Assembly: GCA_003116995.1 (NCBI GenBank)
Contig: BDSL01000016.1
Location: 620,001-684,000 of the forward strand
Direction of reading: 5' to 3'
Origin: Yamagishiella unicocca
Taxonomy: Eukaryota > Chlorophyta > Chlorophyceae > Chlamydomonadales > Volvocaceae
Length of the DNA stretch: 64,000 nucleotides
Shown: in pieces, positions 1 to 13,500 of the stretch
Position numbering within the stretch: the stretch's first letter is position 1
Layout of the letters: each line of letters begins with the position of its first letter
The notes under the pieces: model-generated
Database searches by the model: none
The model's input: the letters and a program-made list of their open reading frames with translations, nothing else
Told to the model about the DNA's origin: nothing
Program-made: the position numbers and the translations under genes

Positions 1-450
1 AGGGCGTACGGATGAGGTGGGTTGAGGCGGGGTGCGGAGGCGGCGTGGGGGTGGGGGCGAGGACTTGTTTGGAAGGTGGGCGAGGGTGGATGGCGGGTGC
101 ATGGCGGCAGACGAGGCAGTGCCGTCTGTGGCTGGAGAAGGAAGGAGGAGGAGAGGGAGCGGCGGGATGGCAAGGAGGGAGGGAGGAGGGAGGGGAAGGA
201 GAGAGAGAGGGAGGGAGGGGAAGGAAGGAGTCCAGGGCGTGGGCGGTGTCAAGAGAGACGGTCTTGTGGGGTGGGCGTCTGGGGAGGCGTTGAGCTGCAG
301 AGCCCTCCCACACTCTCCCCGCCCCTCCCTCTCAGCCCAACCCCGCTGTACGGCACTGCAGCACGCACCTCACGCCCCCCACAAAGAAAGTCATCAGCGT
401 CCTCTTCCCACCCCGTACTCGTACTCCTATCGTACTCCTCTCCTCCGCAG
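1..450 (+). other. intron/upstream sequence of HCF101, purine-rich
   Basis: No exon could be supported here. The stretch from about 150 to 240 is almost pure GGGA/GAGA on the plus strand, and a pyrimidine-rich tract ending in CAG at 448-450 forms the acceptor of the first visible HCF101 exon. ORFs run through it in several frames but none shows protein-like composition. It most likely belongs to an HCF101 intron whose upstream exon lies outside the window. Confidence 0.5.
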
Positions 451-3302
451 GCCCTGCCCTGGGTCCGCCACGTAGCCGTCCGCATGACCGCCCAGCCGGC
501 CAAGCCGCTGCTGCCCGAGTCGGGGCGGCCTGGCGGCCTGGCCAAGGTACGACACATCATCGCCGTGTCGTCATGCAAGGGCGGCGTGGGCAAGTCCACC
601 GTGTCGGTCAACCTCGCGTACACGCTGGCGCAGATGGGCGCCAAGGTGGGTGCCATGCGGTACGGCAGCGAGCGTTACGACGGGGGCAAAGCGCAGGAGG
701 ATGAGCCCACTCATCAAGGATTTTCCCTGACGCATTTTGCTTAGGTGCCGACTGTCTTGCCCTCCCTCGACCCCCTGGATGCGCCCGCCAGGTGGGCATC
801 TTCGACGCTGACGTGTACGGCCCCTCCCTGCCGCTGATGGTGAACCCGGAGATCAAGGTGGGTTCCTCCTAGGAGCAGCGAGCCTGGAGAGTTGAGGAAA
901 GCCCGTGGCCGATTAAGAAACCGTTTGGCACTCTTTGGAGCGGTCGAAGGAGTGGGAAAAGGCGGATCAACAAGATACGGTCGCTTGTCGCGATGAGGGC
1001 GGTCGAGAGGAGGGGTGGCGTGAAAGGAGGGGGGGTGCGGCAAGAGCGTACAGACACTGGTCACGGCCTGTTCACCGACTGCACCATGTTGGGTGCTGGC
1101 GACGGCCAACGTACGCACCCGTACACACACGGACATACACACTTCCTCCTCGCACCCGCCTCCCACCCGCAGGTCCTCGAGATGGATCCCGTCACCAAGG
1201 CCATCTTCCCCACCGAGTATGAGGGTGTCAAGGTGGTGTCGTTCGGCTTCGCGGGCCAGGGCTCGGCCATCATGAGGGGGCCCATGGTTTCGGGGCTCAT
1301 CCAGCAGATGCTCACAACCGCCGAATGGGGTGAGGCGGGACGGCTGGGGGGCTGTCGGGGGAGGGCAGGGGACCCTGGGGCACGCGGGTTAGGCCTAGGG
1401 TACTCGGGTAGGTGGGGGGCCACCACAGTGATGGCAGTGCAGGTGGCGGCAGCTGCAACTGGAGCTGGGCCGTGTGTGGGTTTGTGAACTCCTCGGCCTG
1501 TCTTCAACATGACTCGCACGCTTTCACCTGCCGCTAACTGTTGGTACCACTAACCGCCAACCGCCAGGCGAGCTGGACTACCTGGTGGTTGACTTCCCGC
1601 CGGGCACCGGGGACATCCAGCTGACGTTGTGTCAGACCGTGTCCTTCAGCGCCGCCGTCATCGTGACCACTCCGCAGAAGCTGGCGTTCATCGACGTGGC
1701 CAAGGTGAGTGGGCCGTAGCCGCGCGTTTGGAGCCGGTCGTCGAGTAAAGGAGCCCCGGACCCCACTTTAAAACCCCACTTCAAAGCCCTGAACCCGCAC
1801 CCCAGTCCTCTTGCCGCCTCTCATACCGCGCTCTCCGCCCATGCAGGGCATCCGCATGTTCGCCCGGCTGGTAGTGCCTTGCGTGGCGGTGGTGGAGAAC
1901 ATGTCGTACTTTGAGGCGGAGGGCAAGCGCTTCTTCCCGTTCGGGCAGGGGTCAGGTGCGGCAGGGCTGGAGCGGTGGCGGGGTATGCAGGGCGGCAAAC
2001 CTCCGACCGACGATTACAATTAAGCGCACTCTCCACAAGTCCTTCGGTAACTACTGCTGGCCGTAATAATGAGCCTCCGCGTGCTCTGCCACCTCCTAAC
2101 CCCTCTCCTCCGCGTGCCCTGCCACCTCCTCACCCCTCTCCTCCGCGCCCTGGCCTCCCTGCATGTCATCCCAGGTGACCGGATCCAACGTGACTTTGGG
2201 CTCCCCAACCTGGTCCGTTTCCCCATCATCCCGGACCTGTCCGCGGCAGGAGACGGTAAGAAACACTATACCCGGGGAGTGAAGATCTTGCCCGTCGGCG
2301 CTGTGCTGGGGGCCGTAAGGCCCCGTCCTGCCAGCACACCCCTGGGATCCCTCTTCCCGCAGCGCGCCCCTGTTTTCCGCCCTTCCCCAACCGTGCCCTG
2401 ACGCACCCGGTTTTTGCTCGGCCTTCGCCGCCACCCATGCCTCCCGCAACCGCCCTCAGGCGGCCAGCCGCTTGTGGTGGCTGACCCCACCTGCGCCACC
2501 GCCGCGTCGTTCATGGATCTGGGTGCGGCGGTGGTGCGTGAGGTGGCCAAGATGGGCGGCCGGCCTTCGCGCCAGGCGGTGTACTACGACCAGGAGCAGG
2601 TGGGCAGGGGGGGGGGCATGGGACCCGGTACTGGCAGTTGCCAAGGGTTGCCTACATGCCTTAAGTGCTGGTCCTGACCTGTGACAGGTCGGACTAGGAA
2701 CTGCTTTACAATCTGGTTCTCTTGCCCTACAGGACGCCGTGGCGGTGCAGCTTCCCGGTGGACCCGACTTCCTGCTGCCGCCCGTGGTGGTACGAGCCAA
2801 CGACACGTCCGCGACCTCGGTGGACGAGTGGACGGGTGGGTGGCGGTGGTAATTGTGGTGGTGGTAACCGTGGTGGCGGTGTCAGGCGGGGCGGCTCCCC
2901 GGCCAGTAGGGTCTGCGGTGCACCCTACTGGCGCGAGAGTGGCCGCATGGCACGAGGGTCACGGTGGCCACCGCGGGCAGACGCAGCCCCTGTTCCCTCC
3001 TTCGCGTAGCTTTGTGCACATAACTGATACAAGCAATTAGCCGTGTGCCAATGGCGGCCTGTCCGCGCCCCTCCCTACCTAATGCAGGCCAGCGCAAGCG
3101 CGAGGCTGTTCCCGAGGATGCCCGGCCCACGGCGATCAACCCTTTGGGCAATTACGCGATCCAGATCAGCTGGTCGGATGGATTTAACCAGGTGGCATCG
3201 TATGAGCTGCTGGACGAGCTGCGGCAATACGCGGTGCCCCCGCGGGGGCCGGTGGCGGCCTCGCTGCCGGGAGGTTTGGAGGCGGAGGCCCTGATGGGGT
3301 GA
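451..3302 (+). CDS. HCF101: HCF101-type Mrp/ApbC P-loop ATPase, plastid 4Fe-4S cluster scaffold (5' end missing)
   Basis: Nine exons: 451-645, 792-857, 1173-1329, 1568-1704, 1847-1955, 2175-2255, 2460-2599, 2733-2835, 3088-3302. All are phase-compatible and encode 400 visible residues up to TGA. The start follows the end of an N-terminal DUF59/MIP18-type domain (visible: [18 protein letters not shown]). Then comes the Mrp core: deviant P-loop CKGGVGKS, then [34 protein letters not shown] and VVENMSYF. The last exon is a DUF971 domain ([12 protein letters not shown]), and the DUF59-Mrp-DUF971 order is diagnostic of HCF101. In plants the protein carries 4Fe-4S clusters in the chloroplast stroma and is needed for photosystem I and ferredoxin-thioredoxin reductase. 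The transit peptide and first exons lie to the left of the window. Identification is firm; exact borders are inferred from GT/AG and phase. Confidence 0.93.
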
Positions 3303-5388
3303 CCAACGGCTCGTAGTGTGGGTGACGTGGATGGGTGGGGCCGAGGGATGTTTTGGACCATGCAGTGTGATACGCGAGGCGGGAGTGGGTGCTTATGAGC
3401 TGGGGGCGAGTTGGACTTGAGTGGCAGATGTTCGTGGGGCAAATGAGAGCAGTAGTGCGTTTGTATGGGGGTTACCAAACACGCGAGGGGTCTTGACGGT
3501 CATCAGGCCGCAACGGCACCGCGAGTTCATTTGTACATGGTGACCTGGTCGCATGTTGTGGAATGCGCTGCGAATGCGCACCTAATATTGGTTACGAACA
3601 TGATCTCAAAAGGGCAGGAGGTCGTACTCTGAATATCCACCTTGCGTGCTTCCCAATCAAGGGAGTGACTGAAATGGTGATACAGACAATGCTCGACCAT
3701 ACCAGCAAATCGAAGCAGATGACCCAGCACAATCAAAATACACATGCGATTACAATTTGGCCCTGCTTGGAAAATATAACTGACTTCCCAGGCAATAGGA
3801 ACCCTGCGCGATTCGAAGACTACAGAGGTCCTTAGGGCTGCACGCCCTCTCCTCCTGACTGCTTCCCCCATTCCACACTTAGGGGAGCAAACCTTTACTT
3901 GTCATTCGTACACCGGCATGCAGTGCAGGAAGTGCAAGCGAAGGCCGTAATAGTACGGCTGCAGGCGCAGTGCCCCAGGCAAGCGAGAAACGGAACGATG
4001 GGCTGCTGTCGCCTCTACCAAGAGCCCCGTCCACGCACGGCACGCAACGGAACTCTTACACCCGGTCCAACTCTTAAGTCCAGTATCCTCGCCATTCCAT
4101 CGATTTACTCACCGATCGGCCCCCTAATCCGACAGGCCTGACTGCCTGCGGCTCCTTGCTCTTTCAGTGCCACCGGTCCCCGCTACCAAACCGATATCCG
4201 GACCGAACACGTAGCTGGCCAGGGAGGGGCCCAACGACCACAACGACGCACCCTACGAGTGCAAAGGCCCAAGCCAAACCATTAAGGCTCCCAGCATAAC
4301 TCTTCTCTTAAGGGCCCCCGTGCGCGTCACAACTTTGTATAATACAGCTGTGCCCGCTCGCACAGCCAACGTCTACACGGGCAGACAGGCGGCGTTTATA
4401 CAAACCGCACCTCATGCTCAAGCAGGCGGGTGAGCCACTGCGCCGAGGAAGAAGTCCTGGACGGCATTCTTCGAAATGAATGACTACTAGGTATGGGTGG
4501 GCAGTACGGTGCCCGGGAATGACCGCGAGCTGCCGCCGATGTGGTGCATGTTGTCACCTACCCCTTCCAACCGGGTATAACGCCTGCATGGCCGGCTGCT
4601 GTGCTGACGCTGCTCTCGACGCCGGGCCCCCGCCACATGTTGGCGAAAGAGGCCACAAGAGACAGCGCACACACGCACACACCGGAATGTTTCGGACGAC
4701 CTCCGGCGGTGCTGCAGATACAAACTCGCGCGAGGGGTCTCATGCTCCCCCACCATCACCACCTACCTCTACAAACGGTACACACGCGTGACGCGAACAC
4801 CGCGCAGGCGCCACACAGTTTCTTCCCCAGCACAGCACATCAACGAACAGGACGGCACAACCACAGCGCCCGTGTGAGCTAGTTCGCATCCGCTCTTCGA
4901 TGTGACAAGAGAAGTGACCTAACGGCACGGCCGTCCAGGCCAGCATTCGAAAACAAACGAGGCTAATGTGTCGGATCAAGCACCATGGCAGCTGGTATTT
5001 GCAGAGACGCAACCCTGGGAGGGACGCGAAAGCCCAAGCTTCCGCGCGCGGCTATACGCTGCTGCTGCTACACCGTGTGCAGCAAGTCGAACTGGGATGC
5101 GCTTAAACAAGGAGCTGCACGCCACCCAGCGCGCGACCAGCTGTGCTACATCGCCGGTGCCGCCGATGCAGCGGCGACAACAGACGAGTGGCAGCACTGC
5201 CGGCAGCAGCATAAGAACCCACTCCACGAACCTTCGTGACCTATGTGTGCCTGCACGATATTGCCAACACCGGCTTCCTCCTCCGCTTTTTATTGCTGCC
5301 GAGCAACCTGCCGCTGCAAACCACTGCCCAATCGCCTCCGGGCCCCGGCATGCGGCAAACGCTGGCGCTGATGACTCCAAGAGGCACC
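3303..5388. other. convergent intergenic region, two 3' UTRs
   Basis: This separates the stop of HCF101 (+) from the stop of the translocator gene (-). I see no ORF with protein character on either strand. It must hold both 3' UTRs. No TGTAA could be found on the plus strand near the HCF101 stop. Confidence 0.5.
4056..4060 (-). terminator. candidate TGTAA poly(A) signal of the translocator gene
   Basis: TTACA on the plus strand reads TGTAA on the minus strand, the volvocine poly(A) signal. It lies about 1.3 kb beyond the stop codon, so the 3' UTR would be long. A second TGTAA at 3750-3754 is an alternative. Confidence 0.3.
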
Positions 5389-8029
5389 TTACGCCGCCGC
5401 GGGCGAAGCGCCGGCAGCGGGCGGCGGGCTCTTCTTGATGGGCTTGTGCTTGGAGGACATCTCCGTGTACAGCCAGGTGCCCGCCAGCGCAATGACGGTA
5501 CCCACCACGGCCTGTGTGGTGAGGACCTGGTTGAAGAAGATGACCGAGGAGCCGATGATGGCCACACGCTTGACCACGTTGCACACACCGTGCGACACGG
5601 GGCTGACGCGCTGCAGCGTGTTGAAGGCGAACTGCGAAAGCGGGAGAAAATGGCGTGGATTTGGTTACAGATTGGATTTGGTTACAGATTGGATTTGGTT
5701 ACAGATTGGATTTGGTTACAGAGCAATTTGGATCGGAGGGACCGGTGGAGCAGTCGCGATGTCGATCACGGTCCGATAAGCCGATGTCGCAGGTTGGCGC
5801 CATGCAGTTCACGAGGTGTATGTCACACAGCCTCAAATCATCGTGGAAACCAGCAAGGACGCATGTAAGGTGGCGAGGAGACGGTTGTGCCTCTCCAAGC
5901 CTCTCTGCGTTAATTCTGCCTCCGTCAGGATACAGCAACACCCACCCTGAACGATTGCTAGTTGAGGCTGCTGAGCAGCTAACGACAACGCGCTCGAGTG
6001 ACGAACGCACACGCTTGGGGCGAGTGCAAAGTGGTCGAGTGCCAACTGGCTGTCACTGCTTCACGCCACCAGCATGCGAGGGTCTCTCGATGCCGCTAAG
6101 CCGTCGACCCAAGACCCTAATGGGCCTTCCCTCTCCCATCATTTTCTTCCCGTCCCGCCTCCTTAAGCCGCGCACCCACCTGGTTGTACAAGTGGTACAG
6201 CATGCCGACCATGAACAAGTCCGTGTAGAAGCGGTTGGCGCCGACCTGGGCAATAGCCGCTTTGGCGCCCTCCATAAGCGTGGCGCCCTCAGCGAACAGC
6301 GCCCAAGGCAGGCAGATGAGCACCGAGATAAGGGTGGTGTAGGCATACACCGCAGTGCCGTCCAGGCTCTTGGTCATGGCCCTGGGGGTATTAGGTGTGG
6401 ATCAAGTAAAGCTACGGCATAGCGTAGGCATTGGACGAAGAAGAAAGGGTTTACGAAAACCGAAATGCTCGGCTGTGCTGCAGGCTGGAGCCACGCCTTC
6501 ACAGCTATGTATTTAGGCCGGAAACTGCGCTGACGCTGTGCGACTGATGCTATCCCCATGTGTAATCCGCGGAATCGAGAGCCTCGTGACTCACTTCTTC
6601 GACCACACAGCACGGAAGCCGAATGTCAAGTTGGAGGCCATAGCGGTAAGGAAGCCAGTCCAGTTGAACGACAGCTCACCGGCAGACGCGAGCGCCACAC
6701 CGAACTGCAGGTGGTGTAATTGGGCGAAATGTGGTGAAGTCGGGAAGAAGAGTAGACATGGCATCCAACGTTCCGCGTATGGATGTTAGTAGCAAGCGCC
6801 AACCGTCGCGTTACGTCCCGGTATCGGCATCCATCGTTAACACGTGTCTAACATTTTATGCAAAGGAAGTATGCCACATAAGCATCTACATAATGAAACT
6901 CACAGCACATCACAGCCCGCCCACAAGTATAGCCCACGCACCATAATGGGAACGAGGGACATCAGCACCGGAAGCGGCGTGGTCTCGCCCAGAATGACCT
7001 GCGACAGGACCACGTTGAAGGCCGGCTCCAAAGTCTTCACCGTGTGCGTCAGGGAGATGGCCACCGCGGCAAAGGAGATGTTGGCAGCGACGTGGCCGAT
7101 AGCGTGCATTGCCGCCGGACCGAAGATGCTCTTGAACTCTTGCTTGGTGACGGGCTGCAGAGCACATGGATACGTTTAGGTTATCCTGCACATGCATGAA
7201 CTGGAATGGGCATTCCCTGACTTACGCGGTTGAAAGACCAGCTCTTCAAGCCGACAGCATAGACAAGCACACAGTAAACGAGGCCAACGACGACATGGAC
7301 CGTAGAAACGGTGTAGGGGTAGGGGAAGTACTTGAAGATGGTCTTGTTCAGGAGGTTGAAGCCGATGTTCAGAGCGTACCTGCGCATGGGTCTTTGATTG
7401 GTCAATTCATCGACACAAGGTTCACAGACATTACGTGCCCAGCACCCACCAGATGGTAATGAACATGAGGGTGACTACCGTAGGAGCTAGCTTAACGCCC
7501 ACGACCTTGGAAACGGTCCTACGGAATAGGAAGGAGCAAGGGGAACATTTTGTGAGCAGGATTGGGTGCAGGGCTGCATCCGAAAGCTCAGCTCTGCTAA
7601 TTCAGGCCCATATTGGTCCAGTCGTGGTAGCTAGGGACATTGCGATGCAATTCGCGAGCCATACGCAACGTGCGTTGGCGTTGGAGCATGGGGGTTGCGT
7701 TGCGGCGCGATATTCCGATAGCTCACGTCTCAAGCGCGTCGAGCTCCTTAGGGGCGTCCGCAGCTTGAGCCCTGATAGCAACAGCCTGACGAGCACGGAC
7801 TGGCACTACTGACTTCACAGCAGACAGCCGCGAGCCCAGCACCTGTATGGATCATCGGGGACCGTCGCAAGCGGCCAACGCCAATTGGAAGCGGAAATGC
7901 TATTTATCAAGCAACGCCATTGCATACCTGCGAGCCCCTGATGGGCAGGGTGCTTAGCAGCGCCACAGGCGCCACAGCCCTCCTGCTCACAGCCACCGGA
8001 ATGCCTACGCGACTGGTGAGGGCGGCCAT
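5389..8029 (-). CDS. TPT: plastid triose-phosphate/phosphate translocator family protein
   Basis: Eight exons, in transcript order: 8029-7928, 7842-7727, 7518-7450, 7379-7226, 7154-6942, 6704-6595, 6381-6180, 5631-5389. All phases agree, giving 402 residues from ATG to TAA. The first ~75 residues are rich in Ala, Val, Arg and Ser with no acidic residues, a typical chloroplast transit peptide. The rest matches the TPT/NST family: [63 protein letters not shown] and [20 protein letters not shown], with about eight to ten membrane helices. KTLEP and the KR pair near the end are substrate-binding features of this family. The wording is closer to TPT than to the PEP, glucose-6-phosphate or xylulose-5-phosphate branches. 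It should exchange stromal triose phosphate or 3-PGA for cytosolic phosphate across the inner envelope. The substrate is inferred, not seen. Confidence 0.9.
5657..5722 (-). repeat. 17-bp tandem repeat in last TPT intron
   Basis: Almost four identical copies of a 17-bp unit (GGATTTGGTTACAGATT) lie in the intron between 5632 and 6179. They create spurious ORFs on the plus strand. Confidence 0.9.
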
Positions 8030-10515
8030 CGTGACTGAGTAGATTGTATACTGACAACGAAAGTAAGTTATTGTATCGCAACTCGTCTAAGTATGGAAGC
8101 CATAGGACGGGTAGGGTTCAGATGTAGGCACTTTTTCGTCGTCGTGCCGTGCAAGCCGGTCTGCCACCGGAAGCGGGATTCCTTACCCATTACTTGGAAC
8201 TAGCATTATGTGCAGATACCTATTACGCGTATGATTTGATTTTCACGGCCATGTTCCGTCTCCTGTGACGGCGCATACATGGTACATGCTTGTTTCGGTG
8301 ACTGCATCTGCTTGCCTTAGTTTATTAACTTCCGTGGAACTGATGGGCTTATTGCTGGATTTTCGTGGATTTGCAACTTTTGCCGCAAATCACCACCGAC
8401 TAGGTTTACTCGCGCTGGGTGTGGTGCCTGTCCCTTGTATGCCGCCGACACGTCTATAACGTATCCCCTAGGTCAGCGGGTGAGAGGTATTTCACCGGGA
8501 TGACAAGCTGTAAATGGGGTTCGACCTACCAAGCTGTCGAGTTAAGTTCCTCAGCAGGTCAGGACACACCGTTCCACAGGAGACATACGCGTAGGTCTGT
8601 AGCATGCCAAATTTGTAATGCGATCGTATCACAGCGCATCAGACTGAATTCGGCCCAGGTGTGGTACGCCGTCCAGAGCACCTGCATGCTAAGGCGTGTA
8701 CCACTGAGACCCCGTAAACGGATGCGGATGCTTGGGTCAGCCAATTTCCGTAATACCTCCCGTAGTAAAGCCCAGGCTGCACGAGCAGTGGGCAGAGCCC
8801 TCACTGCAACCGTGGACACGGTAACATAGTAAACAGCCTCCTCACTGCCTGGGGAAGTTGGCACGTTCCATCATGTCATGCCCACGGCATAAACTGCGCA
8901 GATTCACCCCAGGCACGGGACGGATCAATCATTCAAGACCACAAAACCTGTCGCGGGGTAACGTGGGTGTCGCAGATGTCCGAAGGACCAAAATACAACA
9001 ATTCAAACCCTTTCTTGGCTGCAAGCAGACATGCCCCTCCCCCCGGCCGGCCGGTCGGTTCATAGCGGCAGGTAATAACCAAACACGTCAACTCCTTTAC
9101 CAAGAATGCGTTGCAGCATGACACATCGTTCAACAGCACAGGCATCTCCCCGCACAACCGCTACGAGGATCCTCACAGCCGATCCAAAGCAGCCGTTGCG
9201 AGCCCATTGCTGCACACATGCTTGCTAGCGGTGATGTACGTCAACTTCTCCGCAGCGCACAAGTGCACCAGTCGCGCCCTTCGTACAGGATCGCTGGGTT
9301 TTATTTCAGTGTGCCCGGCTATACCGCTTCATTGCGTTTTGGATGAACAGGCGCACGGCTCCCGTTCACAATCCACAGACCGCTGGATGCAAATGCACAG
9401 CTTCGGTCCGCGAAGTGACACCGCTCGCGGCAAACGCAGCAGCTTTACCTGCGCTGCTGCCTCGGCAATCGCAGCAGAAACAGCAAAGCCCCAACTTGAG
9501 CATGCACGCCTAGGCATGAATGTTCCATCCGGAAGCCAGCAGGCAAGCAACCCAACTTCGCGTTCCGCAGTATGCGTGTTGACACCCACCGCCCCCCACA
9601 CAACATGGACAGAGCATCCAACAAAAGGAAATGCTCCTCAAACTGCCAACTGCCAAGGAGCAACGACGCCCCCATTCGTCGTAACGCATGTACGAGCCGT
9701 TGCCCTTATCCCTGGGCCCCAGTACGACCAACCACCTACGTAACCGACCCAGTTGGCGGATGCGTCGACGCGTTCCGGTCACACGCCGATGCAAGAGCCG
9801 AGCGGCGAGTGCGCCGCCCTGGGCCGCCTGTACAAGTTTCAAATGCTCACATGTAAACACTGGTCAAGCAGCACGCAGCGGCGCCGCGTGCACGGGAGAG
9901 GGAGGGAGCAGCACAGGGCCACATCGGCCCTGCCTGCCCAGCGCAATCCGCAGGGACGCATCCTCTGTGTTCGGGAAATGCGCTGAACCGCAGTGGTACA
10001 GCACCGCCGGTCCTGCCCGACCGGCTCAACGAATGTCAAAATTTCACAAGGGCCCCCTAGCATGTGGGCCCCGGAGGCCTGGCACCAACTCATGCCAAAA
10101 GCGAACCCAAGAACGAACCCAAGAGCTTTGGAGCCGCCGTCAAGCAGCGTCAACATCCGGGACCGAAACCGAACCCAACGCTCGAGCTGCTCGCATATAA
10201 ACGCGGGGCCTCACACCAGCCGGAATCGCGCTCCAGCCCCTGCGCAGCGCTGCGGCGAGGTGCCGCACGAGCGGGAGTCTTAGCAGGCACTGCAATATGG
10301 CGCGCCGCGGCTCAGCTCGGCATGGCTGCCTCCCCACACCAGACTTCAGCCCGCGGCCTGAACTCGCTTCGGTGCCAAGCAACCCTATGTACACAGCCCG
10401 TCCGGAGACCTCCGGGCTCAACGACACGCAAAGAAAGTCAGTAAACTGCAATGGCTCGACCACACGCATTCCTGCTTGCGCCACCCGCACGTGCGAAGAG
10501 GCGGGGGCCGGGGTC
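8030..10515. other. intergenic region without recognisable gene
   Basis: About 2.5 kb between the translocator start codon (minus strand, so its promoter and 5' UTR lie from 8030 upward) and the stop of the next minus-strand gene. ORFs exist but none has protein-like composition, splice borders or recognisable motifs. No tRNA or rRNA was seen. Confidence 0.5.
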
Positions 10516-13500
10516 TCAGGTTGTGTCGTTGGACTTGTAGATAAGTACGGCGCTCCGCGCCGCTTTCACGACGTTGAAGATCGAGTGGGGGACGCCGCGG
10601 CCCGCAGGTGCCTGTTGCGTGTTGGTGCGGGGACAAGATGGAGCTTCGAGGCGGAGGGGGGGGACGACGGAAGGGGCCCCTGTGCCACGTCAGCACCCGA
10701 CTCAGCGACGCTGTGCAGATCAAAGCCGCGGTAGCTGCTCTACGGGAGCAACCCTCTGTAGCACCATTTGCCCTCCCAACCCACGCGCGCCGAAACCAAC
10801 CGACCTGTACGGCGATGACATGGATCTTGTCGTGGTCGGCGTACTTGACTGCTCCTGTCTCGATGGGCTCCTCCAGGGCCCGCTTGACAACCGGCACGTG
10901 GTACTGCGCCGCGATGTCACTGAAATTCTCCAGCAGGCGCCGGCTGCGGGCGGGCGTGTGGAATCTTTATTAGGATTGTAGTGTTTCACAACCGGGCGAC
11001 ACGCCGGCTGAGGTAGCGGAGGTGAGGCGCTACGCGCCCGTACGGCACGGTATCACCGCCCATGGTGGTTGACAGTTGACTCTATTCACACCGCCCGACG
11101 CTCTCGCCCACACCGGCCTCCCCGCCCCCACCTGGTGTTGATGTCCTGAGACGAGGCGTCCTTGGCGCCGCCCTTGGTCAGATAGACCTTGTCGTGCCGC
11201 AGCGGCGACACCAGCTTGCTGCACACGTAGCGCAGCAGGCTGCGGCTGTTGTGGTGCACCTCCACCAGCACCCGCAGCTTGTCCTTGTCCAGGGAGATGG
11301 CCGCGTGCTTGGCATTCGCCTGCATGCGTGCGGAGCGGCAGGAGGGAGGGTTTCGATGAAGATCCGTGGATGCGATAAGGGAGAGGTGTGCGCGACGCAT
11401 GAAGTACGACAACACTGCCAGGGGGATTTCAAGTGCTGCGGGTGGTGCGGTCGAGGACAAGGGAATGGCGGAGAAGCACCCCCCCATGGACAAAAAACGG
11501 AGGAAGGAAGGGTTTTGCTCCGTGTCCTTCTGCCGCATAAGAGGAATGAGGGGAGGGCTCCTCCGTGTCCTCCCCCCGGCAGGCACCCCGCGCCTCGGTG
11601 CGATGCCCTAAGGCGCACCTTGACTATCAGCATCGGGCGAGTGGCGTTCTTCAAGAACGACGCCGCCACGCTGCCCAGGATCGACACGCCCGCCCCGCCG
11701 CCGCTGAAGCTCATGCCGGAGCCAAACACCGTGCCGCCGCCCGCTATGGAGAAGGCGTTGCCGCCCTGGCTTCCTCCGGACGAGGCGGCCGCGGGGGGCG
11801 TGACGGTGGCCGCCGCCAGCAGCTGGCTGCCCATGACGATCAGCTGCGCGTCCGCCTCCTCACAAAAGAGCTCCAGCTGGTCGACCAGGGAGCCGCTGGC
11901 GTTCTTGGTCTGCGAGGAGGAGGAGAAGGAGGTGAGGCGGGGTAAAGGGACTTCGATGAAACTGTGCACAGTTCGCTACTTGGTAGGTGAGATTCTACAC
12001 CCGGAGGCGAAGAATGCGGCCTGAGACCCCGTTTCTTGGCTACTGGGCTTCGGCTGCTCGCAGGACCCGTGATTACTTATGCTTTAATATGTGACCTTTG
12101 TGTTATACGTTTGTGATCCGATTGCGATCCACGCGCGATCTGTTCCTGACCCATCCAGCAACCTCTTTGGCACCGTATTGGCGACTGCTTCCCCTCCGAG
12201 ACCCCGCCGCCGCGCCCTCCGCCGCAGCTCACCAGCAGCTCCGTGGTCACCTCCACCATGCTTTTGGCAAGCGTCGACTCGTGCTTCCTCAGCAGTATCT
12301 TGCCAGCCGGCTCTTGCAGCACCGAGCTCACCACCGTCACGAGCTGCACCGTGTCCCGGCCCGGCTTGACCATGCTCATCAGCAGCTGGATGGCCATGCT
12401 GGTGCTCTCGTTATCCGCCACGAATACGACAATGCGCTGGCCGGGGGGCTGGTTTCGGATGTCGGTGATCGGAGAGGGGAACTGCGCGCTGGCGGCGGCG
12501 GCGGCGCCGCCGGAAACGGACTGCGACGTGGAGGGCCGCTCCTGGCCGGCTGGGGCGTACAATGAGCTGACGTTACCGGCCATGCGCCGGAAGGGTGCGG
12601 CGGCGTCCTGCGACGTGGTTTGGTGTTGCGAGGTGGTTGGTGATGGTGGGGACCGGTTGGTGTGTGTGTTGCCGGGTGGTTGCAAGGAAAACCCGTGCAC
12701 AAAAGAGAAAACGGGTACGGTGATGCGGGGTGCCCGAGTGCTGGAGGGGAGTCAGCACCAGGACAGGATGGCACGGGCGGACCGACGTTGGAGGAGGCAA
12801 GGGGCAGGACGGGGGAGGGTAGAGGCGCGCCCTTGACACACACGACCATAAGGTCTCGGAAGCCCATGCTGGTCTGGTGTGGTCTGGTCGGGGCGCTCCT
12901 CCCTCCCTCACCTGCGCCAGGATGGCGACCAGCAGCTCGTCGATGTCGGCAGCGGAGCTCAGCGAGCGGGCGGGGTGGCGCGAGGACACAGCCACGCAGC
13001 GCGCACCGCAGTCGGTGGCGGCGGTGATGTCGGACATGTCGAAGGTGAGGTAGGCCAGGTCGCCAGCCACCTCCAGGCTAGGGTGGAACAAGCTGGATCG
13101 CTGGACCAGACCTGGGCGGAGGGGGGCGACGAGATTGGAGGCGTGAGCTGCAGCCGTGGCGTTGGCGGGTGGTTTGAGAGCTGTCGATGACCGCCGGCGG
13201 CAGCAGCAGGTGCTGACATGGTAGGGCAGGCTGCAGCCCCCGCTTCGCAAGTGAGACTGCGTGCAGGTAGACGCCCAATCGTATCGCGACATGTGGAAAT
13301 GCGCCAGCGAATCTCCAGCGTGGAGCGGCCGCGAGGAAGAGGAGCTGCGGCCAAACCCATCACCCCACATGTGGCTCCTCAGCGGGCCCCCCCCCCAGGC
13401 TCCTCCAGGCGTCCGAAGCCTGTGCACCAGCTACACTTCCCATGTCGAGTAACCGGTCCTTTTATGTTACCCCCCACTCCTTACTGTGGAGGACGTCCAC

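Noticed and set aside
22..744. 240-codon plus-strand ORF over the first visible HCF101 exon
   Set aside because: Only 451-645 is coding; the rest is purine-rich intron, with a clear CAG acceptor at 450 and a GTGGGT donor after 645.
5655..6422. 255-codon plus-strand ORF beginning in repeated DWIWLQIGF motifs
   Set aside because: The repeats are the 17-bp intronic minisatellite, and the remainder is antisense to translocator exons.
11194..12024. 276-codon plus-strand ORF
   Set aside because: It is antisense to minus-strand exons that form a phase-consistent USP-like domain; the plus frame has no recognisable features.
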